From a virus, in IMG/VR virus record IMGVR_UViG_3300032249_000144, positions 1 to 24,626 of that record: a DNA stretch of 24,626 nt, one strand, 5' to 3'. A model generated the notes under the pieces. It saw only the letters and a program-made list of their open reading frames with translations. It was not told where the DNA came from and did no database searches. Positions 16,008 through 22,175 of the stretch are shown one piece after another. A program made the translations under genes and the position numbers. Numbering within the stretch: the stretch's first letter is position 1; every line of letters begins with the position of its first letter.

Positions 16008-17861
16008 TTATGCCAAACGGCGATCTGCGGCCCACTCATCAAGGTTGATGACCTGTCGCTTTTCGGCATCTGCTCGGGTGAGGAATTCATTGTGTACGAA
16101 CTTTCCGCCATACTCACCAAACTGGCAGATCTCTCTTGCTCTAATCTCGCAGAACCAGAGGGCCATAACAAGGTCTGTCTTGTTCTTAGTCTCTGGCGAC
16201 CATGTTACTAACTGGTCAATAAGTAATCGGATGCCTTCGTGTCGATCTGAAGGCAAGTGCATCAAGTTATCTCGATGGTGCTTACCATTGGATTCAACGC
16301 TTCCAAACAAGGAAGCCATTGCAGCGACACCAAATCCAACATCCCACTTATTTCTAGAAGTAGTGTGTTCCCGAAGAAGCACACCACGACTTGCTAACCA
16401 TTGCCGTAAATTCTCATCCTGTGTCAGATAACCCTGAAAGGCGTTTCGTTCAACCATCCATTCCGATGGTTTGTACTTTTCCGTAAATGTAGTGATGAGA
16501 TCACGGATGGCTTGCGGTGACGGTTTAGTTATAGTCGCAGCATCGAGGATATATCTTTTCTTTCTCCTACGATCTACAGCTACAACAACTGCCGCCGTAT
16601 CACCAACTATCGCTGGGTCAAGCCCTGCGATGATGGTGAGACCTTCTACTGTCTCGGGGTGTCCGGGATTGCCCGGAACGATTGGCCCGATCATTCTCAT
16701 TCTGTCGATAGAACCTTTAACGCAAGTCATGTTGAAGGTTGAGTCTTCATCAACATCTGCTTGCTGGTAAACCATCGACCAAGTCTTTGGGTCTAATGCA
16801 CTTCTACGCATGGATAGATACTTGCCATCCCAGCGTGGGTATAGACCGTCTTCGTCTGCCTCTTCATCGCTGCCCTGCCAAGGGCGGTCTGATTTAGGCC
16901 AAAGTGTTTTCCAGTCCTTCTGGTCTTCTGCAAACTCTAAAACTGCTGGCATGGCCAGATATGTCCAAGGTGATTTACCTGTTGGGTAGCGTTCACCGTT
17001 ACGAAGTTCTCTATAGAGGTCAATGGAATCTACTCGAGTTCCAAGAACTAAAAGCTTGCCGGTAGGCCCGAGACGAGTAAGGACTTCCTGTTGAATCCAA
17101 CGAATCTGTTTTTCGTATTCGTGGGAGTTCGACATAGTCACACAGTCGTCTAGGATAATCAGGTCTGCTCTCGCACCGTATACCTGTCCTCCGATACCGA
17201 TTGCTTGAATCGTAGGATCCTTCTGGTCTGAGTCACGCAGTTCGTCTCCGAGGTAGACTTGCGTAGCCTGCCATGTGGCTGACTTAGACTTGAAGCCTGA
17301 GCCAGCAGCGTAAGCGAGTTGTAGCTTCTGCCACGATGGGTGAGTCAAACGCTGTTTAATAGCGTAGATAAATTCTGTTGCCTTCTGCTGTGACTTCGAG
17401 ACAATCATGATACGGACATTGGGATCCATACAGATCCGGTAGACCGGATAGTCAATCGAGGTAGTCATCGACTTGGCGTGTTCAGGGGGCACATTCACCA
17501 GAACATACTGGGGGCGGCCTTGCTCAAATTGCATAGAGCTATGCATCCACTCAGGTTCATTACCTTCAAGAAGGTTGATGATATTCATCTGATGTGGAAA
17601 GGTGTCTGCTTCCAGATACTCCTTGCGGAAAGTACGGAAGTCCATCTCGAGGGATTCCTCAGACTGGATGCGGCCATGCTTTGATCTAGCAGCACGAACC
17701 TTATCTACAGTCTCTTTGAATTCTTTATCCGTGGAGCGGTAGTAATCCCACAGCTTTGCTGATCTGCCGACCTGCCGCATGGCATCTTCGACTGTGCAAC
17801 CCTCTGTAATCAGACGGATTACTTTTGCCTTGATCTTGGCTGTCTCTTCTTGTTTACTCAT
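16008..17861 (-). CDS. terL: Terminase large subunit with N-terminal HTH
   Basis: 617 residues. It pumps DNA into the prohead and cuts it. The ATPase part shows a Walker A-like VPPEHAKS at 124-131 and Walker B LIILDD at 234-239. The RNase H-like nuclease shows GLDPAIVGDT with Asp415, WMVERNAF with Glu471 and KTDLVMALW with Asp563, the usual three acidic residues. Residues 8-58 (VIRLITEGCTVEDAMRQVGR and following) look like the helix-turn-helix of terminase small subunits, and no separate small subunit gene is seen. I chose the ATG at 17859-17861 because AGGAGAG lies just upstream; an ATG 29 codons earlier has no site and its extra residues are unlike the family. The stop is eight bases before the portal start. 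Confidence 0.93.
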   Translation of the reverse strand: MSKQEETAKIKAKVIRLITEGCTVEDAMRQVGRSAKLWDYYRSTDKEFKETVDKVRAARSKHGRIQSEESLEMDFRTFRKEYLEADTFPHQMNIINLLEGNEPEWMHSSMQFEQGRPQYVLVNVPPEHAKSMTTSIDYPVYRICMDPNVRIMIVSKSQQKATEFIYAIKQRLTHPSWQKLQLAYAAGSGFKSKSATWQATQVYLGDELRDSDQKDPTIQAIGIGGQVYGARADLIILDDCVTMSNSHEYEKQIRWIQQEVLTRLGPTGKLLVLGTRVDSIDLYRELRNGERYPTGKSPWTYLAMPAVLEFAEDQKDWKTLWPKSDRPWQGSDEEADEDGLYPRWDGKYLSMRRSALDPKTWSMVYQQADVDEDSTFNMTCVKGSIDRMRMIGPIVPGNPGHPETVEGLTIIAGLDPAIVGDTAAVVVAVDRRRKKRYILDAATITKPSPQAIRDLITTFTEKYKPSEWMVERNAFQGYLTQDENLRQWLASRGVLLREHTTSRNKWDVGFGVAAMASLFGSVESNGKHHRDNLMHLPSDRHEGIRLLIDQLVTWSPETKNKTDLVMALWFCEIRAREICQFGEYGGKFVHNEFLTRADAEKRQVINLDEWAADRRLA

Positions 17862-17870
17862 ATCTCTCCT

Positions 17871-17887
17871 CGCCAGCTTCGCTGGCG
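17871..17887 (-). promoter_or_regulatory. Hairpin at the terminase ribosome-binding site
   Basis: CGCCAGC (17871-17877) pairs perfectly with GCTGGCG (17881-17887) around a three-base loop. In the message it ends one base before the AGGAGAG site of the terL start. A stable stem here could limit or time translation of terL, or protect the 5' end. Its effect is inference. Confidence 0.5.
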
Positions 17888-17991
17888 TGGTCGCCAAAGA
17901 TTTTTCATTGGGTTTAGCGGTTCTGAAAAAGAACAGACTACTGGGCATTTACTAGGGGCTTCTAGGTCGCCTTTGCTCGCTAGGGCTCGCT

Positions 17992-18040
17992 CCGGCTCCC
18001 TAGAGCCGGTGTAGTCGTCTAATTACTTTAGCAAGTAATT
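17992..18040. repeat. Two adjacent perfect hairpins
   Basis: CCGGCTC (17992-17998) pairs with GAGCCGG (18003-18009), loop CCTA. AATTACTT (18021-18028) pairs with AAGTAATT (18033-18040), loop TAGC. Both have four-base loops and no T run on either strand, so they are probably leader RNA structures or protein sites and not terminators. They lie in the likely 5' leader of the virion operon. Confidence 0.55.
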
Positions 18041-18052
18041 ATCCTCCTACTA

Positions 18053-18083
18053 TATATAAGCCGGGATAAATGGGTTTTATCCC
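18053..18083. promoter_or_regulatory. Inverted repeat and possible minus-strand -10
   Basis: GGGATAAA (18063-18070) and TTTATCCC (18076-18083) form a perfect eight-base inverted repeat with a five-base centre, typical of a dimeric repressor operator. Next to it, on the minus strand, TATATA within TTATATATAG could serve as the -10 for the virion operon. No good -35 hexamer is seen, which would fit a promoter that needs an activator. Confidence 0.4.
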
Positions 18084-18094
18084 ACACTATGCCC

Positions 18095-18110
18095 TGTGAT
18101 TTGTATCACA
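18095..18110. promoter_or_regulatory. Perfect CRP/GlxR-type operator
   Basis: TGTGATTTGTATCACA matches TGTGA-N6-TCACA at all ten fixed positions. In actinobacteria this site is bound by the CRP homologue GlxR/Crp together with cAMP. It lies roughly 55 bases upstream of the start point expected from the TATATA at about 18053-18058, a distance used by activators of this family. It suggests the virion operon listens to host cAMP; that link is inference. Confidence 0.6.
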
Positions 18111-18549
18111 TTCTATCTATTGTGTGTAAAAGTGCAGGTCAGAGCCTATTTTACAGCTCGAGATCCTATCAAAAATATTTTTCTGGGTACATATATACAG
18201 GGGCCCCAGCCGTTTTAAGCACTCGGGTCAATTTGCCACCCCTGCGTGTCGAGCCCCCCTATGCCGATAACTAACATTATGTAAACCAACATTTACGGCG
18301 TGTCGGGGAGACATGGATCAAGGCCGGCCGGCCGGAGCTAGGGCCATTTAAAGGATCCGGATCTTTAAGATCGCCTAAGATCTAGGGCATGGATCCGGGG
18401 AGCTTGCAAGCTTGCCGGGAGGGATCCGGGCCGCAACTCTTCGAGCTTGCATCGATGGCCGCCGGGAATAGCTCGAGGATCCGGGGCCATGCTCCGGGAT
18501 AAGCTCGCCGGGGATCATCGACACGATAAAAAATAGTTTCGAAATAAGC

Positions 18550-18578
18550 TTGACTTTTTAAGCTGTATTCGTGATACC
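18550..18578 (+). promoter_or_regulatory. Sigma-70-type promoter of the plus-strand cassette
   Basis: TTGACT (18550-18555) is followed after 17 bases by GATACC (18573-18578), or after 16 bases by TGATAC, close to the actinobacterial -35/-10 pattern. It is the best promoter in the gap and stands 58 bases before the first cassette ATG, next to the first hairpin and leader. Confidence 0.55.
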
Positions 18579-18592
18579 ATCGGAGGCAAACC

Positions 18593-18638
18593 CGGCCGCA
18601 TCAAACCGGCCGCCTAGTAGTAAAGGATCAAGCTAATG
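18593..18638 (+). promoter_or_regulatory. Hairpin plus repeated leader, copy 1
   Basis: CGGCCG at 18593-18598 can pair with CGGCCG at 18607-18612 (loop of eight). The leader CCTAGTAGTAAAGGATCAAG follows from 18613, and its AAGGA serves as ribosome site for the ATG at 18636. Three other units of the cassette have the same arrangement. Confidence 0.7.
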
Positions 18639-18950
18639 TCTCTTATCATCATCCCATCGAATACCGATCTCCTCGAAGCTTCGAAGATCATCATCGATAA
18701 TCGCCGGCTTCAAGCTCTCGAATCATCCCTCGATCATGCGATCCGGGCTCTCGAGCTTCAAATTTCGGAGCTTGAGAAAGCTTCTCTCATCGATGGCGTA
18801 ATGCAAACCGGCATAATCGCCACCATGGCCCGGGAATCGATCGACACCTACCGAAAGGCGATCGAAGCTCTCGAGGAATTATCCGGGAAGATTTACGATC
18901 ATTTAACCGGTTACGGATCCGAAGAATACCGGGAAGCTGCGAGCCGGTAA
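18636..18950 (+). CDS. Helical hypothetical protein, first gene of cassette
   Basis: 104 residues. Apart from a short beta-like start (MSLIIIPSNTD) it is almost all helix, with heptad-like Leu/Ile spacing (LESSLDHAIRALELQISELE) suggesting a coiled-coil dimer, and an acidic C-terminal helix (YRKAIEALEELSGKIYDHL). No Cys, no membrane segment, no HTH that I can defend. Not recognised. The ribosome site is the shared leader AAGGATCAAGCTA. It is a unit by itself: the next gene has its own hairpin and leader. Codon choice is extreme (ATC, GAT, CTC, TCG and GAG dominate), following the DNA signature of the cassette. Confidence 0.75.
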   Translation: MSLIIIPSNTDLLEASKIIIDNRRLQALESSLDHAIRALELQISELEKASLIDGVMQTGIIATMARESIDTYRKAIEALEELSGKIYDHLTGYGSEEYREAASR

Positions 18951-18957
18951 CCGGTAG

Positions 18958-19035
18958 GCCTCGAGCTAATACCTCGAGGCTCTCCGGGTGCTTACTCTGG
19001 CATCGATTTAACCTAGCGAAAGGATCAAGCTCATG
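18958..19035 (+). promoter_or_regulatory. Hairpin plus repeated leader, copy 2
   Basis: GCCTCGAG (18958-18965) and CTCGAGGC (18973-18980) make a perfect eight-pair stem with a seven-base loop just after the first gene's stop. The leader TTTAACCTAGCGAAAGGATC starts at 19007 and leads to the ATG at 19033. The stem lacks a T run, so it is more likely a processing or stability element than a terminator. Confidence 0.7.
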
Positions 19036-19344
19036 TCATTAGCTCATTACTCTACGATCGAAGAGATCGAAGCCGATCACCGGTCAACCGGTGGCCATTT
19101 CTTCGATGCAGCTTCGAAGCGATTTTTTAATTCGAGGATCGGAGCCGCCGTCTACGGTGGCCGATTCTTCATTACCTCCGAGCAATTCGATCGAGATCAA
19201 TCTCCCCGGCTCTACACGATCCGAGAGTGCATTAATGGCCGGATCGAGGATCTCGGAGAATTTCAAGCTTACGCCACCGGGGCCGCAGCTCGAGCCGCTA
19301 TCCGTAAGCATCTCGAGAAGCTATCGATCGAGGCCGCAGCATGA
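19033..19344 (+). CDS. Small conserved phage protein (DUF7447-like)
   Basis: 103 residues. The pattern GGHFFDAASKRFFNSRI at 20-36, then YGGRFFITSEQF at 41-52, RLYTIRECINGRIEDLGEF at 59-77 and a final Ala/Arg helix is that of a small protein found in many phages of actinobacteria and proteobacteria, which I believe is DUF7447. The molecular role is unknown to me. The fold should be a small beta sheet with a C-terminal helix. Translation starts from the second copy of the leader, and the stop overlaps the next start by four bases (ATGA), opening a chain of four coupled genes. Confidence 0.75.
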   Translation: MSLAHYSTIEEIEADHRSTGGHFFDAASKRFFNSRIGAAVYGGRFFITSEQFDRDQSPRLYTIRECINGRIEDLGEFQAYATGAAARAAIRKHLEKLSIEAAA

Positions 19345-19577
19345 GCCGGGATACCGTATCGATCGCCGAGGCGATCACGCTTCCGGTGGGCTCCCGGGAT
19401 TATGTCGCCGGATGGTATAACTCTCCGGCTTCGAGCGTGTCGATCGTGGCGGCGAAAGGATACGCCGCCGATCCGGATCATCAAGCGGTAACCCTCGAGC
19501 TTGATCTTCGAGCTGCTCGAGGCCTTGTCCGATTCCTTATCGATGGGATCGCCGCCATCGAGGGAGCGAAGCGATGA
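19341..19577 (+). CDS. Small hypothetical protein
   Basis: 78 residues. Residues 1-55 look like mixed beta strands (VSIAEAITLPVGSRDYVAGW, then SSVSIVAAKGYAAD) and residues 53-75 form a helix (LDLRAARGLVRFLIDGIAAI). Not recognised. ATGA overlaps on both sides tie it to its neighbours. No membrane segment, Cys or catalytic motif is seen. Confidence 0.65.
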   Translation: MSRDTVSIAEAITLPVGSRDYVAGWYNSPASSVSIVAAKGYAADPDHQAVTLELDLRAARGLVRFLIDGIAAIEGAKR

Positions 19578-19759
19578 GGGCCGCAGCTCGCCGGATCCTA
19601 GGCTCGCCGGTTTATCGCCGGCGATGGGCCGGGGTAATCGGTGGGATCGTGTTATTCGCCGGGATCGTATGGATCTCCGGCCATGTATGGTGGACAGGAT
19701 CCGGATATTGTTTCGGGGATCTCATTAGCTGCTATTTCCCGGGGGAGGTGAAGAAATGA
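19574..19759 (+). CDS. Single-pass membrane protein
   Basis: 61 residues. A basic N-terminus (MRAAARRILGSPVYRRRW) is followed by a hydrophobic helix, AGVIGGIVLFAGIVWISG, and a short aromatic tail with two Cys (WWTGSGYCFGDLISCYFPGE). The positive-inside rule places the N-terminus in the cytoplasm. The two external Cys could form a disulfide. It could be a holin-like or superinfection-related protein, but its one helix and lack of typical features do not decide this. GGAG lies seven bases before the start. ATGA overlap on both sides. Confidence 0.65.
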   Translation: MRAAARRILGSPVYRRRWAGVIGGIVLFAGIVWISGHVWWTGSGYCFGDLISCYFPGEVKK

Positions 19760-19932
19760 GCGATGGCGTGAAGCGGATCACCGTAGCGATCTATTATGAT
19801 CCATCGAAGCGTGATCTATTGAATGGAGATTTATCTCGCCGCCTCGAGGGCCTCGAATGGTGGATCACTACCGAAGAGAAGCTCCCGGAGGGTAAGCTTA
19901 AGGTGTTAGATCTAACGCAGCTTAAGGATTAG
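19756..19932 (+). CDS. 58-residue hypothetical protein
   Basis: The frame starts at ATG 19756-19758, overlapping the previous stop by four bases, with GGAGG seven bases upstream, and ends at TAG 19930-19932. The protein starts MSDGVKRITVAIYYDPSKRD and has two Trp in tandem (LEWWITTEEKLPEG). It looks like a small beta-alpha-beta domain. Not recognised. The start is supported by site and overlap, and base composition matches the neighbours, so I consider it real. Confidence 0.65.
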   Translation: MSDGVKRITVAIYYDPSKRDLLNGDLSRRLEGLEWWITTEEKLPEGKLKVLDLTQLKD

Positions 19933-19954
19933 CTATCGATAGTTAGCTTCGAGG

Positions 19955-20034
19955 GCTCGAGCTTACCGGCTCGAGCTTTCGGAGATACCGATCGCCGGTA
20001 TCGATTTAACCTAGTAGTAAAGGATCAAATTATG
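19955..20034 (+). promoter_or_regulatory. Two hairpins plus repeated leader, copy 3
   Basis: GCTCGAGC occurs at 19955-19962 and 19969-19976 and can pair with itself (loop TTACCG). GATACCG (19984-19990) pairs with CGGTATC (19996-20002). The leader TTTAACCTAGTAGTAAAGGA begins at 20004 and leads to the ATG at 20032. It separates the four-gene chain from the next unit. Confidence 0.7.
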
Positions 20035-20439
20035 TCTAGCTTCACCGAAGAATTTATGAAAGAAGCCGATCGCCGGGGCTCCGGGGATATCGTTCGCTCG
20101 ATGCTCGATTCGGGCATGCTAATGGTGATCGATGCAAGCTCGGGAGATACTCTCGGGGATGCATCTAAGGCCATCCCGGAGCTTAAGGCCGGGCCTCGAT
20201 CACTATCAACCATCGCCGGGGAGATCATGGGCTCACCATGGTATCGATCTAACGCCTCGATCTATGCTCGAGATTATATTCAAGCGATGCAGCTATTGAA
20301 TAAGATCACCGATCAATATTTCGCAGATTCGGCCGAGAGTGTTGTCCGATACGCATTAAGCAACATGTCAACATGGCGAGGGGATCAAGCTCGAGCGATC
20401 AAGGCCGAGCTTAAGGATCTACTTAAGGGAGCGAAATAA
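20032..20439 (+). CDS. Helical hypothetical protein
   Basis: 135 residues, mostly helical. The N-terminal helix (FTEEFMKEADRRGSGDIVRS) is acidic and basic by turns, the middle has a short hydrophobic stretch (MLDSGMLMVIDASSGDTL), and the C-terminal half is a bundle-like region (DYIQAMQLLNKITDQYFADS) ending in basic KAELKDLLKGAK. Not recognised. It starts from the third copy of the leader. Its stop touches the next start with no gap, so both are probably translated together. Confidence 0.7.
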   Translation: MSSFTEEFMKEADRRGSGDIVRSMLDSGMLMVIDASSGDTLGDASKAIPELKAGPRSLSTIAGEIMGSPWYRSNASIYARDYIQAMQLLNKITDQYFADSAESVVRYALSNMSTWRGDQARAIKAELKDLLKGAK

Positions 20440-20715
20440 ATGGGCCGTAATTTTGCCGCCGATCTAGCATCTAACCCGGATCTAACCCTCGAGAGATCTC
20501 TCTCGATCCATCTAACCGGTAATCACTATCCGCCGGTGCCTCTCTCGATGGTGGATCCATGCATCGCCGCCATTAACGCAGCTAAGGCCCGAGAGTGGAG
20601 CAAGCTTATCGATCTACCGGCCGGCATTAAGTGGCGAGGTAAGGATCAAGCTCCGGTGTCTGCCCTAATCGAGGGCCATCACCTCGAATGCTTCATCGAT
20701 AGCGAGGAGGATTAA
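20440..20715 (+). CDS. Small actinophage-type conserved protein
   Basis: 91 residues. The segment GNHYPPVPLSMVDPC at 27-41 followed by AIEAA-like helix, then LPAGIKWRGKDQAPV at 59-73 and IEGHHLECFID at 78-88, matches a small protein I know from many actinobacterial phages, where the NHYPPVP motif is highly kept. No function is known to me. The conserved His and Cys residues could bind a ligand. GGAG lies eight bases before the ATG, inside the previous gene's end. This gene is one of the reasons for proposing an actinobacterial host. Confidence 0.75.
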   Translation: MGRNFAADLASNPDLTLERSLSIHLTGNHYPPVPLSMVDPCIAAINAAKAREWSKLIDLPAGIKWRGKDQAPVSALIEGHHLECFIDSEED

Positions 20716-20718
20716 ATT

Positions 20719-20868
20719 ATGGCGAGAGAATTCGAGATCAATAAGATCGAGATCTATAGGGTCTCGGCCGAGAGTGAGGCTAACGCCATCGATAAGATTA
20801 AGGATCTTGATAGCTCCGCAGCTTATGGGGTTACTTACCGGGCAACATGGGCCGGGCCGGCAACATGA
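20719..20868 (+). CDS. 49-residue hypothetical protein
   Basis: ATG 20719-20721 with GAGGAGG eight bases upstream; stop TGA 20866-20868. It begins MAREFEINKIEIYRVSAESE and contains ANAIDKIKDLDSSAAYGVTY, so a strand-helix-strand mini domain is likely. Not recognised. The next gene starts inside its stop (ATGA). Confidence 0.6.
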   Translation: MAREFEINKIEIYRVSAESEANAIDKIKDLDSSAAYGVTYRATWAGPAT

Positions 20869-20993
20869 GCGAATGCATGAATGAGGGCATGATCCCATGC
20901 TCACTCTTTCACGATAGCGATCTTAAGAATTGTTATCTTACTTTCTGCCTCGATTGCGGTAAGGATATCGCTCGAGATTGCGGATCCGTTTAG
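20865..20993 (+). CDS. 42-residue Cys-rich, possible zinc-binding peptide
   Basis: ATG 20865-20867 overlaps the previous stop; stop TAG 20991-20993. It has six Cys among 42 residues (4, 12, 23, 28, 31, 39); the clearest part is CYLTFCLDCGKDIARDCG. CLDCG is a usual zinc knuckle, so it may bind one metal with Cys 12 or 23 and Cys 39 as partners. This is inference. Too short to assign; it could act as a small regulator or inhibitor. Confidence 0.6.
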   Translation: MSECMNEGMIPCSLFHDSDLKNCYLTFCLDCGKDIARDCGSV

Positions 20994-21012
20994 CTCGATC
21001 TAACCATAGTGG

Positions 21013-21088
21013 GGCCCGGGGCATTAGCTCCGGGCCTTGCCATGGTGAGATCGCCTCGCCTAACCTAGAAGATAAGGATCAATTCATG
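21013..21088 (+). promoter_or_regulatory. Hairpin plus repeated leader, copy 4
   Basis: GGCCCGG (21013-21019) pairs with CCGGGCC (21030-21036), with a ten-base loop. The leader CCTAACCTAGAAGATAAGGA begins at 21058 and is followed by TCAATTC and the ATG at 21086. This decides the start of the gp88-like gene. Confidence 0.7.
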
Positions 21089-21898
21089 CGTAGTCTAATC
21101 AATATAAGAGAGAGGGATCCCTTACCGGATCCCGGCTCGATCTCCGGTCTCGATGTCGCTAAGGCTCGGAGGTTAGCGGCGGATAGTTTCGCCGCCTATG
21201 GCATCAAGGTGCCGAGCTATTTAATCCGATCGGATAGTAATAAGAAGCTAAGTCTCGAGGTGCCGGGTTATTACGGTATCGCCGGGCTAACCCTAACGCC
21301 GGCAGCTTATGGCCCGGCCACTACTTGCAAATTCTTCACGCATTGCAAGGATCTATGCGTTCTTACGCATGGCCGGGGAGCATTCGAGAGTGTGATCCGG
21401 GCTAGATCTGCCCGGGTATCGCTGCTTATGGATCAACCCGAAGCCGCCGCCATTCTATTAGCTCACGATGTCGATCGATACTCTCGAGCATTCGGTAAGT
21501 GGGGCCTCCGATTAAATGTCGCCTCCGATCTAGCGTGGGAGATCGCCTCGCCATGGTTGATCGATCGAGCTATCGCCGGAGGTGCCGCCGTCTATGATTA
21601 TTCGAAGCGATGGGATCGAGATCCCGAGCCGGTGCCCGGGTATCGATTAACCTTTTCGGCCGCCGGCCATTCGATCGAAGAGATCCGGGCTAAGGTATTA
21701 ACCGGAGCTAATGTCGCTATCGTAATGCCGATCGATAAGGGATCTCCGGTGCCGGATCGATGGCATGGGATACCGGTTATCGATGGAGATCTTCACGATC
21801 TCCGGGCCCTCGATCCTCGAGGGGTAATCGTATCGCTGCGAGCTAAGGGTAAGGCGATCCATAAGATCGGATCGAAGCTTATCTATGAGGTGGCCTAA
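21086..21898 (+). CDS. Phage gp88-like conserved protein with Cys cluster
   Basis: 270 residues from the ATG at 21086. The frame is open further upstream, but the upstream part overlaps the Cys-rich gene and the hairpin, and the conserved leader AAGGATCAATTC sits directly before this ATG. Matches to the mycobacteriophage gp88-like family (as I remember it): Cys81-x5-Cys87-x3-Cys91 in TTCKFFTHCKDLCVLTHGRG; LRLNVASDLAWE; VYDYSKRW; YRLTFSAAG; NVAIVMPIDKGSPVP; PVIDGDLHDLRALDPRGVIV ending with LRAKGKA. The three spaced Cys suggest a metal or Fe-S site. Mechanism is unknown; a role in replication or DNA metabolism has been suspected for such proteins, and I do not assert it. Confidence 0.75.
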   Translation: MRSLINIRERDPLPDPGSISGLDVAKARRLAADSFAAYGIKVPSYLIRSDSNKKLSLEVPGYYGIAGLTLTPAAYGPATTCKFFTHCKDLCVLTHGRGAFESVIRARSARVSLLMDQPEAAAILLAHDVDRYSRAFGKWGLRLNVASDLAWEIASPWLIDRAIAGGAAVYDYSKRWDRDPEPVPGYRLTFSAAGHSIEEIRAKVLTGANVAIVMPIDKGSPVPDRWHGIPVIDGDLHDLRALDPRGVIVSLRAKGKAIHKIGSKLIYEVA

Positions 21899-22050
21899 TG
21901 ACTTATGGATGCGGAGCTTATTCATGCGTGAGCTGTTATCCTTACACTTACCGCTGCGAATGCGGCAAGGATTACCCGGAGCCGATACCGAATGGGCAGA
22001 AGATCCCCGAATGCTCCGAATGCGGAGCGATCTCGGAGGTAATCGCTTGA
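21898..22050 (+). CDS. 50-residue zinc-ribbon protein
   Basis: ATG 21898-21900 overlaps the previous TAA by one base, with GAGG seven bases upstream; stop TGA 22048-22050. Cys pairs at 20/22 (RCECGKDYP) and 39/42 (ECSECGAIS) give a zinc ribbon of the CxC...CxxC type. Two more Cys near the N-terminus (5, 10, 13) may add a second site. Such ribbons usually touch nucleic acid or partner proteins. Exact role unknown. Confidence 0.7.
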   Translation: MTYGCGAYSCVSCYPYTYRCECGKDYPEPIPNGQKIPECSECGAISEVIA

Positions 22051-22175
22051 TCGGTTTCGGTTTATTCATTCTAATATTCTTCACCTTACCGGTGGGAATT
22101 AGCGAGGATCAACCCTTGCTAATCGTGATCCCGATCGTGGCATTTATAGCTGCGATCATGATTGGAGATAAATAA
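22047..22175 (+). CDS. 42-residue two-helix membrane peptide, TTG start
   Basis: The chosen start is TTG 22047-22049, four bases overlapping the zinc-ribbon stop, because GGAGGT lies six bases upstream, an ideal distance. An ATG far upstream in the same frame would overlap the zinc-ribbon gene wholly and has no site. Sequence: hydrophobic IGFGLFILIFFTLPVG, a short charged loop SEDQP, then LLIVIPIVAFIAAIMIG and a DK end. Two membrane helices with a short loop and a gene position directly before a cell-wall lytic enzyme make a holin-like role plausible; this is inference. Confidence 0.6.
   Translation: MIGFGLFILIFFTLPVGISEDQPLLIVIPIVAFIAAIMIGDK

Larger units (their letters stand above)
17862..18635. 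other. 774-base divergent control region
   Basis: This gap lies between the divergent virion operon and the plus-strand cassette. Its left part (to about 18300) has ordinary composition and carries hairpins, a perfect CRP-type operator, the AT palindrome AAAAATATTTTT (18171-18182), GGGGCCCC (18200-18207) and GTAAA-N6-TTTAC (18281-18296). Its right part (about 18310-18600) is made almost wholly of overlapping palindromes (GGCCGGCC, GGATCC, AAGCTT, CTCGAG), with no reading frame I can support. Candidate roles are regulation, a replication origin, or a recombination edge. No tRNA or known origin motif was recognised. Confidence 0.6.

Noticed and set aside
17862-17948. Longer start of the terminase
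   Set aside because: The 29 extra residues do not look like the family, and no ribosome site precedes the ATG; AGGAGAG precedes the chosen start.
18089-18274. Open frame of 61 residues in the divergent gap
   Set aside because: No ribosome site, composition unlike phage proteins, and it spans the CRP-type operator and palindromes. Probably chance.
18310-18600. Cloning-vector polylinker or assembly artefact suggested by dense restriction sites
   Set aside because: The same signature continues through 4 kb of ordered genes with good ribosome sites and plausible phage proteins, so it is a natural compositional property and not a synthetic linker.
20978-21085. Longer start of the gp88-like protein
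   Set aside because: The added 36 residues overlap the Cys-rich gene, run through a hairpin and lack a site, while the conserved leader points to the ATG at 21086.
21885-22046. Longer ATG-start version of the two-helix membrane peptide
   Set aside because: It would overlap the zinc-ribbon gene fully, has no ribosome site and its extra residues look like a shadow frame. The TTG at 22047 has GGAGGT at the right distance.
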